6,382 nucleotides of DNA from an uncultured Oscillospiraceae bacterium (GTDB lineage Bacteria; Bacillota; Clostridia; Oscillospirales; Oscillospiraceae), in assembly GCA_947627085.1 (NCBI GenBank), contig CANQUO010000125.1:1-6382 (forward strand), given 5' to 3'. This document shows, piece after piece, positions 1-6,382 of the stretch. Made by a program: the position numbers and the translations under genes. The notes beneath the pieces are model-generated. The model saw nothing but the letters and a program-made list of their open reading frames with translations. It did not search any database and was not told where the DNA came from. Positions within the stretch are counted from its first letter, which is position 1; every line of letters starts with the position of its first letter.

Positions 1-706
1 CCGTGGGCTCGCCGATGGCCACGGTGCGGGTGGTGTCGGAGCAGTAGCCCTTATAGAGGGCGCCGAAGTCCATGGTCAAAAAGCCCCGCTGGAGCTTTAC
101 GTCCCGGGCCTTGCCGTGGGGGACGCTGGAGAGGGCGCCGGAGACCACGATGGGGTCGAAGGACTTGTCCTGAGCTCCGGCCTTGAGCATCTGGCAGGTG
201 AGCTCCGCGGCCAGCTCACGCTCGGTTATGTCGGGGGTTATGAGCTTTAAGGTGTTTGTAAACGCCTTGTCAGCTATCCTCTGCGCGCCGATGAGATACT
301 CCATCTCCTCTTCGGATTTTACGGCCCGCAGGTCCCGGAGTATGGCCTGTCCGGGGACGAACTCCGGCTCTAACTTGGCGTCGATCCTCGTATAGGCGGC
401 GTAGCTTAAGGAGCCCTCCTCCACCGCGAGCTTTTTGATGCCGTGCTCTTTGAAGAAGGCGTTCATGAGCTCGTAGACGGGCTTATCGTTGGAGCATATC
501 ACCTCCGCCCCGGATATCTCACGGCTGGCCTCCTCAAAATACCTGGCGTCGATGAAAAGGGCCGAGGTCCCGTCGCCGCAGATGATGAGCTCTCCGGCCG
601 AGGAGGCGAAGCCCGTGGCGTAGTACCTGTTCTGCTCGCTGGTGACGAATATGGCGTCGGCGTCGGACGCCTTCACAGCGGCGCTGATTTTTTTGAGATT
701 GTTCAT
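1..706 (-). CDS. pepP: Xaa-Pro aminopeptidase/dipeptidase, M24B family (partial, C-terminus off the left edge)
   Basis: The first 235 codons of an M24B metallopeptidase, which removes residues N-terminal to proline and acts in the cytoplasm in peptide recycling. Residues 1 to about 125 form a creatinase-type N-terminal domain (NRYYATGF, LFIDARYFEEA). The pita-bread catalytic domain follows, with the conserved block VPHGKARD (His197), MDFG (Asp213) and GYCSDTTRT (Asp224). The two Asp are the first metal ligands of the family. The remaining His and two Glu ligands would lie in the roughly 120 residues missing to the left, given a usual length near 355. The ATG at 706 is chosen because TAAGGAG (722-716) lies 9 nt upstream and overlaps the yqeG stop codon. 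It is the downstream partner of yqeG with a 13-nt gap. In Clostridia efp often follows such a gene, but that would be outside the window. The exact substrate (dipeptidase or aminopeptidase) cannot be told. Confidence 0.93.
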   Translation of the reverse strand, partial: MNNLKKISAAVKASDADAIFVTSEQNRYYATGFASSAGELIICGDGTSALFIDARYFEEASREISGAEVICSNDKPVYELMNAFFKEHGIKKLAVEEGSLSYAAYTRIDAKLEPEFVPGQAILRDLRAVKSEEEMEYLIGAQRIADKAFTNTLKLITPDITERELAAELTCQMLKAGAQDKSFDPIVVSGALSSVPHGKARDVKLQRGFLTMDFGALYKGYCSDTTRTVAIGEPT

Positions 707-719
707 GTTGACACACTCC

Positions 720-1208
720 TTATAACTTTTTTCCCGTCCTGAAGGGCAGTTCAAAAAAATATCTTATGGCCAAAAAGGGATTCGTGAATTTGATGGGCTC
801 CACAAGGAGCATCCTGACCTTTGCCAAATTAGCCGCGATGGTGTCGGTGTAAATCTGGTCCCCCACCAGCGCCGTGCGCTCCGGCGGCACGCCGGCGTTC
901 TCCAACGCCCTGCGCACTCCCCGGGGGCTTGGCTTTCCGGCCCTTTTTATGTAGGGCACGTCCAGGAGCTTTGAAAAAATCTCCGGCCGCTCGCCCTTGT
1001 TGTTGGATACTATGTAAAGCCCCACACCGGCGGCCTTCACCTCCCCCGCCCAGCTGAGCACCGGATTGTCCAGCGTCACCTGCCCGTAGGGGGCGATTGT
1101 GTTGTCCACATCCAAAATGAGAAGGCTTATGCCCAGGGAATTTAAAAGCTCCGGCTTTATGTCCGTGACCCTTTCAAATCTCAGCGCGGGGGTAAGAAAA
1201 AAGCTCAT
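720..1208 (-). CDS. yqeG: YqeG-family HAD-superfamily (IIIA) phosphatase
   Basis: A 162-residue single-domain HAD phosphatase, matching the family's usual length of about 170. Motif I is DVDNTIAPYG (nucleophile Asp33, acid/base Asp35, Thr37), motif II is VSNNK (Ser68), the motif III Lys is in AGKPSP (Lys92), and the last motif is GDQIYTD (Asp117, Asp122). The C-terminal signature PIKFTNPFLAIRY is typical of YqeG. The family is related to yeast Gep4, a phosphatidylglycerophosphate phosphatase, so a lipid phosphatase role is plausible, but bacterial YqeG substrates are not settled. No signal peptide or membrane segment is seen. An in-frame GTG lies three codons upstream (1217), but it overlaps the ribosome binding site AAAGGTG (1221-1215). 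The ATG at 1208, 6 nt after that site, is therefore the better start. It is first in a tight operon with the peptidase gene and has a candidate promoter at 1292-1320. Confidence 0.92.
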   Translation of the reverse strand: MSFFLTPALRFERVTDIKPELLNSLGISLLILDVDNTIAPYGQVTLDNPVLSWAGEVKAAGVGLYIVSNNKGERPEIFSKLLDVPYIKRAGKPSPRGVRRALENAGVPPERTALVGDQIYTDTIAANLAKVRMLLVEPIKFTNPFLAIRYFFELPFRTGKKL

Positions 1209-1214
1209 ATGACG

Positions 1215-1221
1215 CACCTTT
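1215..1221 (-). promoter_or_regulatory. Ribosome binding site that decides the yqeG start
   Basis: Minus-strand AAAGGTG lies 6 nt before ATG 1208. The competing GTG start at 1217-1215 is itself part of this site and would have no ribosome binding site of its own at proper spacing. Confidence 0.7.
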
Positions 1222-1270
1222 ACGCATAGATTGGTAGTGATAACCGTGTTACGGCGTCGGCTTGAAGCAG

Positions 1271-1276
1271 TATAAT
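1271..1276 (+). promoter_or_regulatory. Possible -10 box for the unknown plus-strand gene
   Basis: The sequence is a perfect TATAAT. At 16-18 nt upstream only weak -35 candidates are present (TGTTAC at 1247-1252, GTTACG at 1248-1253). Initiation near 1283 would give a leader of about 37 nt before the ATG at 1320. It lies face to face with the opposite-strand -10 box, so both could not be occupied by polymerase at once. Confidence 0.35.
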
Positions 1277-1297
1277 ATCCGCAACGCGGATATTATA
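1271..1297. repeat. Perfect 12-bp inverted repeat with 3-nt spacer in the divergent control region
   Basis: The left arm TATAATATCCGC (1271-1282) and right arm GCGGATATTATA (1286-1297) are exact reverse complements around the spacer AAC. Each arm starts with a TATAAT box when read on its own strand. The position between two divergent genes, with no T-run after it, argues against a terminator. It favours a symmetric operator or a pair of overlapping promoters. The binding protein is unknown. Confidence 0.75.
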
Positions 1298-1320
1298 GCA
1301 CATTGATAAGGAAATGTACA
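1292..1320 (-). promoter_or_regulatory. Candidate extended -10 promoter for yqeG-pepP
   Basis: On the minus strand TGCTATAAT (1300-1292) is an extended -10 element. A partial -35, TGTACA (1320-1315, four of six consensus bases), sits 17 nt upstream. The transcript would begin near 1285, inside the palindrome spacer, giving a 5' untranslated region of about 75 nt. The -35 overlaps the start codon of the divergent gene. Confidence 0.55.
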
Positions 1321-2075
1321 TGAAAGATTTTAAAATTTATCTCTCCGCGCCGCCCGAGCTGGCCGCCGAGGCGGCGGAGTACGCTCCGGTGAGTCTTATG
1401 GCCTATGAGGTCGCAAGGGGGCTGAGGCTCAACCGTAGCCCGACCGTACCTTCACCGCGGGGCGAGAGGCTGATGGAGGTGTCCTGCCGTCGCCTCACCG
1501 GCTTCGGCCCCCAGGCGGCGCTGGCCGAGAGCATACTGCGCCAGTGCCTCATCTACGGCTTTTCCGGGGCGGTGCTGGACCTTCCCCGGCCCACGCCGGC
1601 CCTGATGGCCCTGGCGGAGCTGATGTCGGACAGGTTCAGGCCCCGGGGCCTGTCCCTCTATCTGCCGGAGGGCTACGGCGGTATACCGGGAAATCCCACG
1701 ATACTTGTGAGCGCCCAGAGCTACTGCGCCCCATACATAGACAGGCTACGTGCCCTTGCGGGGCGGTTTGGGGCCGGGAGGCTCGCCCTGCGGCTCGACA
1801 CCCGTCCGGCCGATTTTCTCCTCCCCGCCCGCCGGAGCCTGCCCTCCCGCCTCCCCTCCCCCGTCCCCGGAGGCGTACAGCCGGACAGGGTCTTTTACTC
1901 CGAGTGCCATGAGGCCAATTACACAAGCTTCCTGGACCGGGGCCGGGTGAGGCTCGTCATGTGGGACGACGCCAATTCCGTTAAGAGAAAGCTTGAGATA
2001 GCGGAAAATATCGGAATACACACTGCTTTCCTTGATTTTGAGGAAAACCGCTCGATAATAAGAAATTTAATATAA
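1320..2075 (+). CDS. Hypothetical protein, faint GH18/TIM-barrel-like pattern, no catalytic motif
   Basis: I do not recognise this 251-residue protein with certainty. ATG 1320 is preferred over the in-frame ATG at 1314 because AAGGA (1308-1312) lies 7 nt before it but only 1 nt before the other. There is no signal peptide and no membrane segment. Alternating strand and helix blocks suggest an alpha/beta barrel. GFSGAVLDLP (residues about 80-89) sits where GH18 enzymes have a DG-x-DxDxE strand. The end, VRLVMWDDANSVKRKLEIAE and then GIHTAFLDFEE (about 210-242), resembles the last barrel strands of YaaH-like spore GH18 proteins. The catalytic Glu position is occupied by Leu-Pro, so hydrolase activity is not expected. 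A Pro-rich stretch (PSRLPSPVPGG, about 175-185) looks like a linker or loop. It is monocistronic, divergent from yqeG, and ends before a terminator. The GH18 link is inference; an unrelated fold remains possible. Confidence 0.75.
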   Translation: MKDFKIYLSAPPELAAEAAEYAPVSLMAYEVARGLRLNRSPTVPSPRGERLMEVSCRRLTGFGPQAALAESILRQCLIYGFSGAVLDLPRPTPALMALAELMSDRFRPRGLSLYLPEGYGGIPGNPTILVSAQSYCAPYIDRLRALAGRFGAGRLALRLDTRPADFLLPARRSLPSRLPSPVPGGVQPDRVFYSECHEANYTSFLDRGRVRLVMWDDANSVKRKLEIAENIGIHTAFLDFEENRSIIRNLI

Positions 2076-2088
2076 TCTTCCCATCAAA

Positions 2089-2112
2089 AAAGCCGGCGTT
2101 TCCGTCGGCTTT
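2089..2112. terminator. Bidirectional intrinsic terminator between convergent genes
   Basis: The arms AAAGCCGGCG (2089-2098) and CGTCGGCTTT (2103-2112) pair over 10 positions with one G/T position and a TTTC loop. Read on the minus strand the hairpin is followed at once by TTTTTT (2091-2086), a strong terminator for the ribonuclease gene ending at 2126. On the plus strand the T-tract is interrupted (TTTCTTATG, then TTTTTT at 2119-2124), a weaker stop for the gene ending at 2075. Confidence 0.85.
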
Positions 2113-2125
2113 CTTATGTTTTTTC

Positions 2126-3736
2126 TTATTTTTTTATCTTGTCTATGAGTGAATTTATCATCCCGGTGAACCGGGCCAGGTCCTTCGTGGCCATGCCGTC
2201 GCACTCCTTCGCGGTGTTCGCAAGCCTCGTCACCGCGTCCATGAAGCGGTTAAACGCCTCGTTGGCCCTCTTGCGGGCCTGGGTCTCCGGCTTTGCCTTC
2301 CTCACCCGGACGCCCTCGGTGAGCTTCACAAACTCCCCGGTGATAAGGTCGAATTCCGTCCCGGAGTAGGGCGCGAAGGCTTTGTAGCCCCGCTCCTCCC
2401 GAAGGCACCTGGCAAACTCCTCGCAAGCCCCCTCGTCGCCGTGGTTCACGAATACGCGCTTTGGCTTTTCGGAAAATCCGGCCAGCCAGTCGAGAAGCCC
2501 CTGCTTGTCCGCATGTCCCGATACGCCGGGCAGGTACTCGATTTGGGCGTTCACCGCCACGTCGTCGCCGAAAAGCTTCACGCTCTTCGCCCCGTCGTAT
2601 ATCATCCGCCCCAGAGTCCCCGCGGCCTGATAGCCCACGAAGAGTATGAGGCACTCACGCCGCCAGAGATTGTATTTTAAGTGGTGGCGTATACGCCCGG
2701 CGTCGCACATGCCGGAGGCGGAGATTATGACCTTCGGCTCCGCGTCCGTATTTAGCGCCTTCGACTCCTCCGTTGAGGTGGTGAGGCACAGCCCGTCAAA
2801 CACAAGGGGGTTCACGCCCTCGGCCATGACGGCCTTTGTCTCCTCGTCCAGATACTGGGTGTCGCACTGCATGAAAATGGACGTGGCCTCGTTGGCAAGG
2901 GGACTGTCCACGTACACGGGCCACACCCCGTGGCCGGTGACCAGGTTCGCGTTTTTGATCTCACGTATAAAGTAAAGTATCTCCTGGGTCCTGCCCACGG
3001 CGAAGGATGGGATTATCACGTTGCCGCCCCGGTCAAGGGTGGTCTGGATGTACCCGGCCAGGGTGTTTATGTACTCGTGCCGCTCCCCGTGGGACCTGTC
3101 GCCGTAGGTGGACTCGATCATCAGATAGTCCGCGTCCGCAACCTTCATTGGGTCGCAGATTATGGGCTGGTCCGTGTTGCCCACATCCCCGGAGAATACC
3201 ATCTTCCGGCTCTCGCCGCCCTCGTGGAGCCAAACCTCGATACAGGCCGAGCCCAGAAGGTGCCCGATATCCGTAAAGCGCACGGTTACGCACTCGTTTA
3301 TGGTGAGCTCCCTGTCGTACTCGCACCCACGAAAGAGCTTCAGCACCCCCTCCGCGTCGTTTAAGTCAAAAAGCGGCTCCACCTCCGGCTCCCCGGCCCG
3401 CCGTGCCTTCCGGGACTTATACTCCGCGTCGCTCATCTGTATGTTGGCGCAGTCACGGAGCATTATCTCGCACAAATTCCTTGTGACCTCGGTGGTGTAC
3501 ACCGCCCCGCGAAAGCCCTTTTTGTAGAGGAGCGGCAGATTTCCCGAATGGTCCACGTGGGCGTGGGTCAGAAGCACGCACTCGATGTCCTTCTCCGCCA
3601 CCGGCAGGTCCACGCTCTCAAAGGCCGTGCTCCCCTGCTTCATACCGCAGTCTATAAGCATCCTGTGCCCGCCGGCCTCAAGGAGCGTACAGCTCCCGGT
3701 AACATCATGCGCAGCGCCGATAAATGTGACCTTCAT
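2126..3736 (-). CDS. MBL-fold/beta-CASP ribonuclease, CPSF73-like (COG1236/Ysh1 type)
   Basis: A 536-residue zinc-dependent ribonuclease of the metallo-beta-lactamase/beta-CASP family, the group of eukaryotic CPSF73 and bacterial and archaeal homologues such as Thermus TTHA0252. It is expected to act on RNA in the cytoplasm. Metal-binding motifs seen are Asp29 (IDCG), HAHVDH 58-63, His159 (GHLLGSA) and Asp184 (SGDVG). The beta-CASP insertion supplies motif A Glu208 (IESTYGDR), motif B at His351/352 (SASGMCDAGRIRHH) and motif C His408 (SGHAD). All catalytic residues are present. Residues from about 470 form a charged helical tail rich in Lys and Arg, beyond the usual catalytic core. The ATG at 3736 is supported by AGGGGGTG (3749-3742), 5 nt upstream. 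It has its own perfect consensus promoter and its own terminator, so it is probably monocistronic. Endo- versus exonuclease preference and the in vivo substrates cannot be read from the sequence. Confidence 0.93.
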   Translation of the reverse strand: MKVTFIGAAHDVTGSCTLLEAGGHRMLIDCGMKQGSTAFESVDLPVAEKDIECVLLTHAHVDHSGNLPLLYKKGFRGAVYTTEVTRNLCEIMLRDCANIQMSDAEYKSRKARRAGEPEVEPLFDLNDAEGVLKLFRGCEYDRELTINECVTVRFTDIGHLLGSACIEVWLHEGGESRKMVFSGDVGNTDQPIICDPMKVADADYLMIESTYGDRSHGERHEYINTLAGYIQTTLDRGGNVIIPSFAVGRTQEILYFIREIKNANLVTGHGVWPVYVDSPLANEATSIFMQCDTQYLDEETKAVMAEGVNPLVFDGLCLTTSTEESKALNTDAEPKVIISASGMCDAGRIRHHLKYNLWRRECLILFVGYQAAGTLGRMIYDGAKSVKLFGDDVAVNAQIEYLPGVSGHADKQGLLDWLAGFSEKPKRVFVNHGDEGACEEFARCLREERGYKAFAPYSGTEFDLITGEFVKLTEGVRVRKAKPETQARKRANEAFNRFMDAVTRLANTAKECDGMATKDLARFTGMINSLIDKIKK

Positions 3737-3767
3737 CCCGCCACCCCCTGTAAGAATTTATAAATCA

Positions 3768-3796
3768 ATTATAGTTTATTGTAGGGGTATTGTCAA
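3768..3796 (-). promoter_or_regulatory. Perfect sigma-A consensus promoter of the CPSF-like ribonuclease gene
   Basis: On the minus strand TTGACA (3796-3791), a 17-nt spacer (3790-3774) and TATAAT (3773-3768) match the consensus at every position. Transcription should begin near 3761, leaving a leader of about 25 nt before the ATG at 3736. The surrounding DNA is markedly AT-rich against the GC-rich genes. Such a perfect promoter implies strong, largely constitutive transcription. Confidence 0.9.
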
Positions 3797-3842
3797 TTAA
3801 AAGAGAATATTTGTCCCACCCCGGCCGCAATTCTCCGTTCAC

Positions 3843-3871
3843 AAAAAAAGCGCCCCCAGTGGGGCACTTTT
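3843..3871 (-). terminator. Intrinsic terminator upstream of the CPSF-like gene promoter
   Basis: On the minus strand AAAAGTGCCCC (3871-3861), loop ACTG, then GGGGCGCTTTT (3856-3846) continue into a run of seven T in total (3849-3843). The 11-bp stem has one weak T/G position. It would stop transcripts coming from the rnjA side before they enter the ribonuclease promoter 47 nt further on. On the plus strand it has only four T and is less convincing. Confidence 0.8.
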
Positions 3872-3907
3872 CAGACTGTTGGCAAACCCCAGATAAGCGT
3901 AAAACTC

Positions 3908-3918
3908 CATTTCAAATG
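3908..3918. repeat. Short palindrome CATTT-C-AAATG
   Basis: An 11-bp inverted repeat with one central base, directly before the first large hairpin of the array. It could be a protein binding site or part of a larger repeated element. No further support was found. Confidence 0.3.
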
Positions 3919-3951
3919 ATTTTCGCGGCGGCATGTATGTCGCGAAAATTA
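3917..3951. repeat. Hairpin 1 of the intergenic array
   Basis: ATTTTCGCG (3919-3927) and CGCGAAAAT (3941-3949) are exact inverse complements around a 13-nt loop. The stem extends to 11 positions (3917-3951) with one G/T pair. It has no T-tract, so it is not a terminator as it stands. Confidence 0.7.
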
Positions 3952-3957
3952 CCTTTT

Positions 3958-4002
3958 GTTTTGCGGAGTGTACGGCCCTTTGGACCGTGCGCGGAGCAAA
4001 AC
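3958..4002. repeat. Hairpin 2 of the intergenic array (two-part stem)
   Basis: The outer stem is GTTTTGC (3958-3964) with GCAAAAC (3996-4002). After a 3-by-3 internal loop, an inner stem runs 3968-3978 against 3982-3992, with two G/T positions and one mismatch, closed by a TTT loop. The compact, interrupted stem looks more like an RNA structure or a repetitive extragenic palindrome than a terminator. Confidence 0.65.
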
Positions 4003-4006
4003 GGCA

Positions 4007-4052
4007 GGAAAAAATCGCAAATAGGCCCGCAGGCCTTTTTGCGATTTTTTCC
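4007..4052. repeat. Hairpin 3 of the intergenic array (14-bp perfect outer stem)
   Basis: GGAAAAAATCGCAA (4007-4020) and TTGCGATTTTTTCC (4039-4052) are exact inverse complements. The stem continues with one pair, a T-T mismatch and AGGCC/GGCCT around the loop CGCA, for 20 paired positions. Both strands carry T-runs, so the inner GGCC stem followed by T's could also end transcription either way. Confidence 0.8.
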
Positions 4053-4063
4053 GCACGTTCCCC

Positions 4064-4098
4064 CTTGTCGGAAAAGGCCGCAGGCCTTTTTCGACAGG
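4064..4098. repeat. Hairpin 4 of the intergenic array
   Basis: TGTCGGAAAAGGCC (4066-4079) pairs with GGCCTTTTTCGACA (4083-4096) over 14 positions, one of them G/T, around the loop GCA. A further C-G pair closes at 4064/4098. The loop-side core AGGCC-GCA-GGCCTTTTT nearly repeats that of hairpin 3 (AGGCC-CGCA-GGCCTTTTT). It is terminator-like in both directions. Confidence 0.8.
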
Positions 4099-4100
4099 CT

Positions 4101-4125
4101 AAAACGCCCCTGCCGGGGCGTTTTT
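4101..4125. terminator. Intrinsic terminator after the ArsC/Spx-like gene
   Basis: AAAACGCCCC (4101-4110), loop TGCC and GGGGCGTTTT (4115-4124) form a perfect 10-bp stem. It starts 5 nt beyond the minus-strand stop codon at 4132-4130, where it would end the rnjA operon, with only four T after the GC stem. On the plus strand five T follow. It is also the last hairpin of the array. Confidence 0.75.
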
Positions 4126-4129
4126 GGGT

Positions 4130-4462
4130 TTATTCCCAGGTTTTCCAAACCTCCGGGCAGTAGCCCACAGTGGCGAGCTTGCCGTTGCGGACGATGGGGG
4201 TTTTTATGAGGGACTGGTCCTCAAGAAGCTTTTCGATCTTATCCTCGTCGTAGGCAAGGTACCGGAGCAGCTCCGCGCCCTTTGCCTTTTCGTCGATGAG
4301 GTTCTCAAGGCCCACGGCCCGTCTTACGGAGTCGAATTCCCGGGGGCTCATGCCGTATTTGACCATGTCCACGGACTGGAATTTTATCCGGCGCTCCTTG
4401 AAATAGCGCTCGGCCTTCTTCGTGTCGAAACACTTGGCCTTGCCGAATATCTGTATGTTCAC
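4130..4462 (-). CDS. ArsC/Spx-family thioredoxin-fold protein
   Basis: A 110-residue protein of the arsenate reductase ArsC/Spx/YffB family (thioredoxin-like fold, usual length 110-135). The N-terminus MNIQIFGKAKCFDTKKAERY places Cys11 where the family has its active-site or redox Cys. The second Cys of the Spx CxxC switch is replaced (CFDT). The block KTPIVRNGKLATVGY (87-101) contains the cis-Pro (Pro89) and Arg92 of the family, followed by Cys102. The lack of a CxxC argues against a classical Spx regulator. A glutathione- or thiol-linked reductase or a YffB-like protein of unknown substrate fits better. The start is GTG at 4462, with GGAGGT (4476-4471) 8 nt upstream and embedded in the last codons of rnjA. 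The gap to the rnjA stop is 4 nt, so translation is probably coupled. Arsenate reduction is unproven, since no ars genes are nearby. Confidence 0.85.
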   Translation of the reverse strand: MNIQIFGKAKCFDTKKAERYFKERRIKFQSVDMVKYGMSPREFDSVRRAVGLENLIDEKAKGAELLRYLAYDEDKIEKLLEDQSLIKTPIVRNGKLATVGYCPEVWKTWE

Positions 4463-4466
4463 GGCC

Positions 4467-6134
<1,668 letters not shown>

Positions 6135-6137
6135 GCA

Positions 6138-6199
6138 AAAATTCTCCTTTGAATCATGTTGCTTCTCCGTCCGCTTTTGGCTTGGGGGCGGAGAATTTT
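6138..6199 (-). promoter_or_regulatory. rnjA leader with two competing stems at the ribosome binding site
   Basis: On the minus strand AAAATTCTCC (6199-6190) is the exact complement of GGAGAATTTT (6147-6138), which contains most of the rnjA ribosome binding site: a 10-bp perfect stem. The same upstream block as TTCTCCG (6195-6189) can instead pair with CGGAGAA (6169-6163), a 7-bp stem extended by two more pairs after a mismatch. The second pairing leaves the ribosome binding site free. This is the layout of a translational on/off switch. No known riboswitch class is recognised, and no ligand or protein is implied by the sequence. Confidence 0.5.
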
Positions 6200-6232
6200 A
6201 TGTAGACGCAACGCTATAAAGCCCAGCGGCCC

Positions 6233-6260
6233 GGTTGCCGGCCCTGAATCGCCGGAAACC
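6233..6260 (-). repeat. Small hairpin in the rnjA leader
   Basis: GGTT (6233-6236) pairs with AACC (6257-6260). After one mismatch, CCGGC (6238-6242) pairs with GCCGG (6251-6255) around an 8-nt loop. It lies between flanking complementary blocks CGCTATA (6212-6218) and TATAGCG (6286-6292), so a larger folded leader domain is possible. No convincing sigma-A promoter was found in 6135-6382; weak TAAAAT and TATATC boxes lack a -35. Confidence 0.4.
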
Positions 6261-6311
6261 CATCGCCCACTGAACCGGAAGATGATATAGCGGTGTGTAT
6301 GTTTAATACTA

Positions 6312-6345
6312 TTCTCCAATAAAAAGTAGACTTTTTATTGGAGAA
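6312..6345. repeat. Perfect 15-bp inverted repeat with a TAGA loop
   Basis: TTCTCCAATAAAAAG (6312-6326) and CTTTTTATTGGAGAA (6331-6345) are exact reverse complements with a 4-nt loop. The stem is AT-rich and no T-run follows on either strand, so it is not a standard terminator. It contains the same TTCTCC/GGAGAA words as the rnjA ribosome binding site region 150 nt downstream. It could be an operator, an RNA stem in a long rnjA leader, or a stem after an unseen gene to the right. Confidence 0.75.
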
Positions 6346-6382
6346 GCGCCGCTTAACGCGTCGCTCTTTTTGGCGGCAAAGC

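Noticed and set aside
183..742. Plus-strand frames 183-395 and 443-742 and minus-strand frame 534-716
   Set aside because: All are shadows of the M24 peptidase gene, whose own frame is open from 706 to the left edge with conserved metal-binding motifs.
1544..1926. Alternative frames on both strands inside the unknown plus-strand gene
   Set aside because: Pro, Arg and Gly rich shadows of a GC-rich gene; the frame 1320-2075 has the ribosome binding site, terminator and a normal amino-acid mix.
2930..3364. 144-codon plus-strand frame, and other plus-strand frames within 2139-3763
   Set aside because: They are antisense to the CPSF-like ribonuclease, whose catalytic motifs are intact over the whole length; no ribosome binding site or recognisable domain.
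3917..4125. CRISPR array or tRNA cluster as explanation for the hairpin region
   Set aside because: Repeats are inverted and not evenly spaced direct repeats, and no cloverleaf or T-arm sequence was found.
3790..4209. 139-codon plus-strand frame, plus a 78-codon minus-strand (3912-4148) and a 76-codon plus-strand frame (3933-4163), in the hairpin region
   Set aside because: They translate inverted repeats into low-complexity basic peptides, overlap each other on both strands, and run into the ArsC/Spx-like gene. No family resemblance.
6353..6382. Ten codons open to the right edge on the minus strand, ending in TAA at 6355-6353 (ALPPKRATR)
   Set aside because: It could be the tail of an upstream gene, but ten codons are too few to support a call.

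Overview
The window reads as a GC-rich chromosomal segment of a Clostridia-type Firmicute, possibly a gut Oscillospiraceae-like lineage. The support is a YqeG-type HAD phosphatase next to an Xaa-Pro peptidase, a full-length RNase J with the family-typical 555 residues, strong AGGAG-type ribosome binding sites, frequent GTG starts and short intrinsic terminators. The taxonomic placement is inference; no rRNA or tRNA gene is present. Most of the window is core housekeeping sequence. I see no phage, plasmid, insertion sequence, CRISPR or defence genes.

Layout from left to right. Positions 1-1208 hold a tight minus-strand pair: yqeG (720-1208) followed 13 nt later by a pepP-like M24 peptidase (1-706) that runs off the left edge. 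A divergent control region (1209-1319) carries a perfect 12-bp inverted repeat overlapping a TATAAT box on each strand. On the plus strand, 1320-2075 encodes an unrecognised 251-residue protein, faintly like a GH18-type barrel without catalytic acids. A bidirectional terminator (2089-2112) separates it from a minus-strand CPSF-like MBL/beta-CASP ribonuclease (2126-3736). That gene has a textbook consensus promoter (TTGACA-N17-TATAAT, 3768-3796). The stretch 3797-4129 is non-coding and packed with hairpins. Then come a minus-strand ArsC/Spx-like thioredoxin-fold gene (4130-4462) and rnjA (4467-6134), which are translationally coupled. Positions 6135-6382 hold the rnjA leader region.

The functional theme of the right two thirds is RNA turnover. 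Two different beta-CASP ribonucleases lie in the same orientation, separated by one small redox-type gene and a hairpin array. The left part concerns an HAD phosphatase (possible lipid or housekeeping role) and dipeptide turnover.

The points most worth a second look are three. The rnjA leader has two mutually exclusive pairings, one of which would bury the ribosome binding site. The palindromic divergent promoter lies between yqeG and the unknown gene. The hairpin array at 3919-4124 contains two hairpins sharing the same GGCC-loop-GGCC core. All three are read directly from the sequence; their functions are inference.
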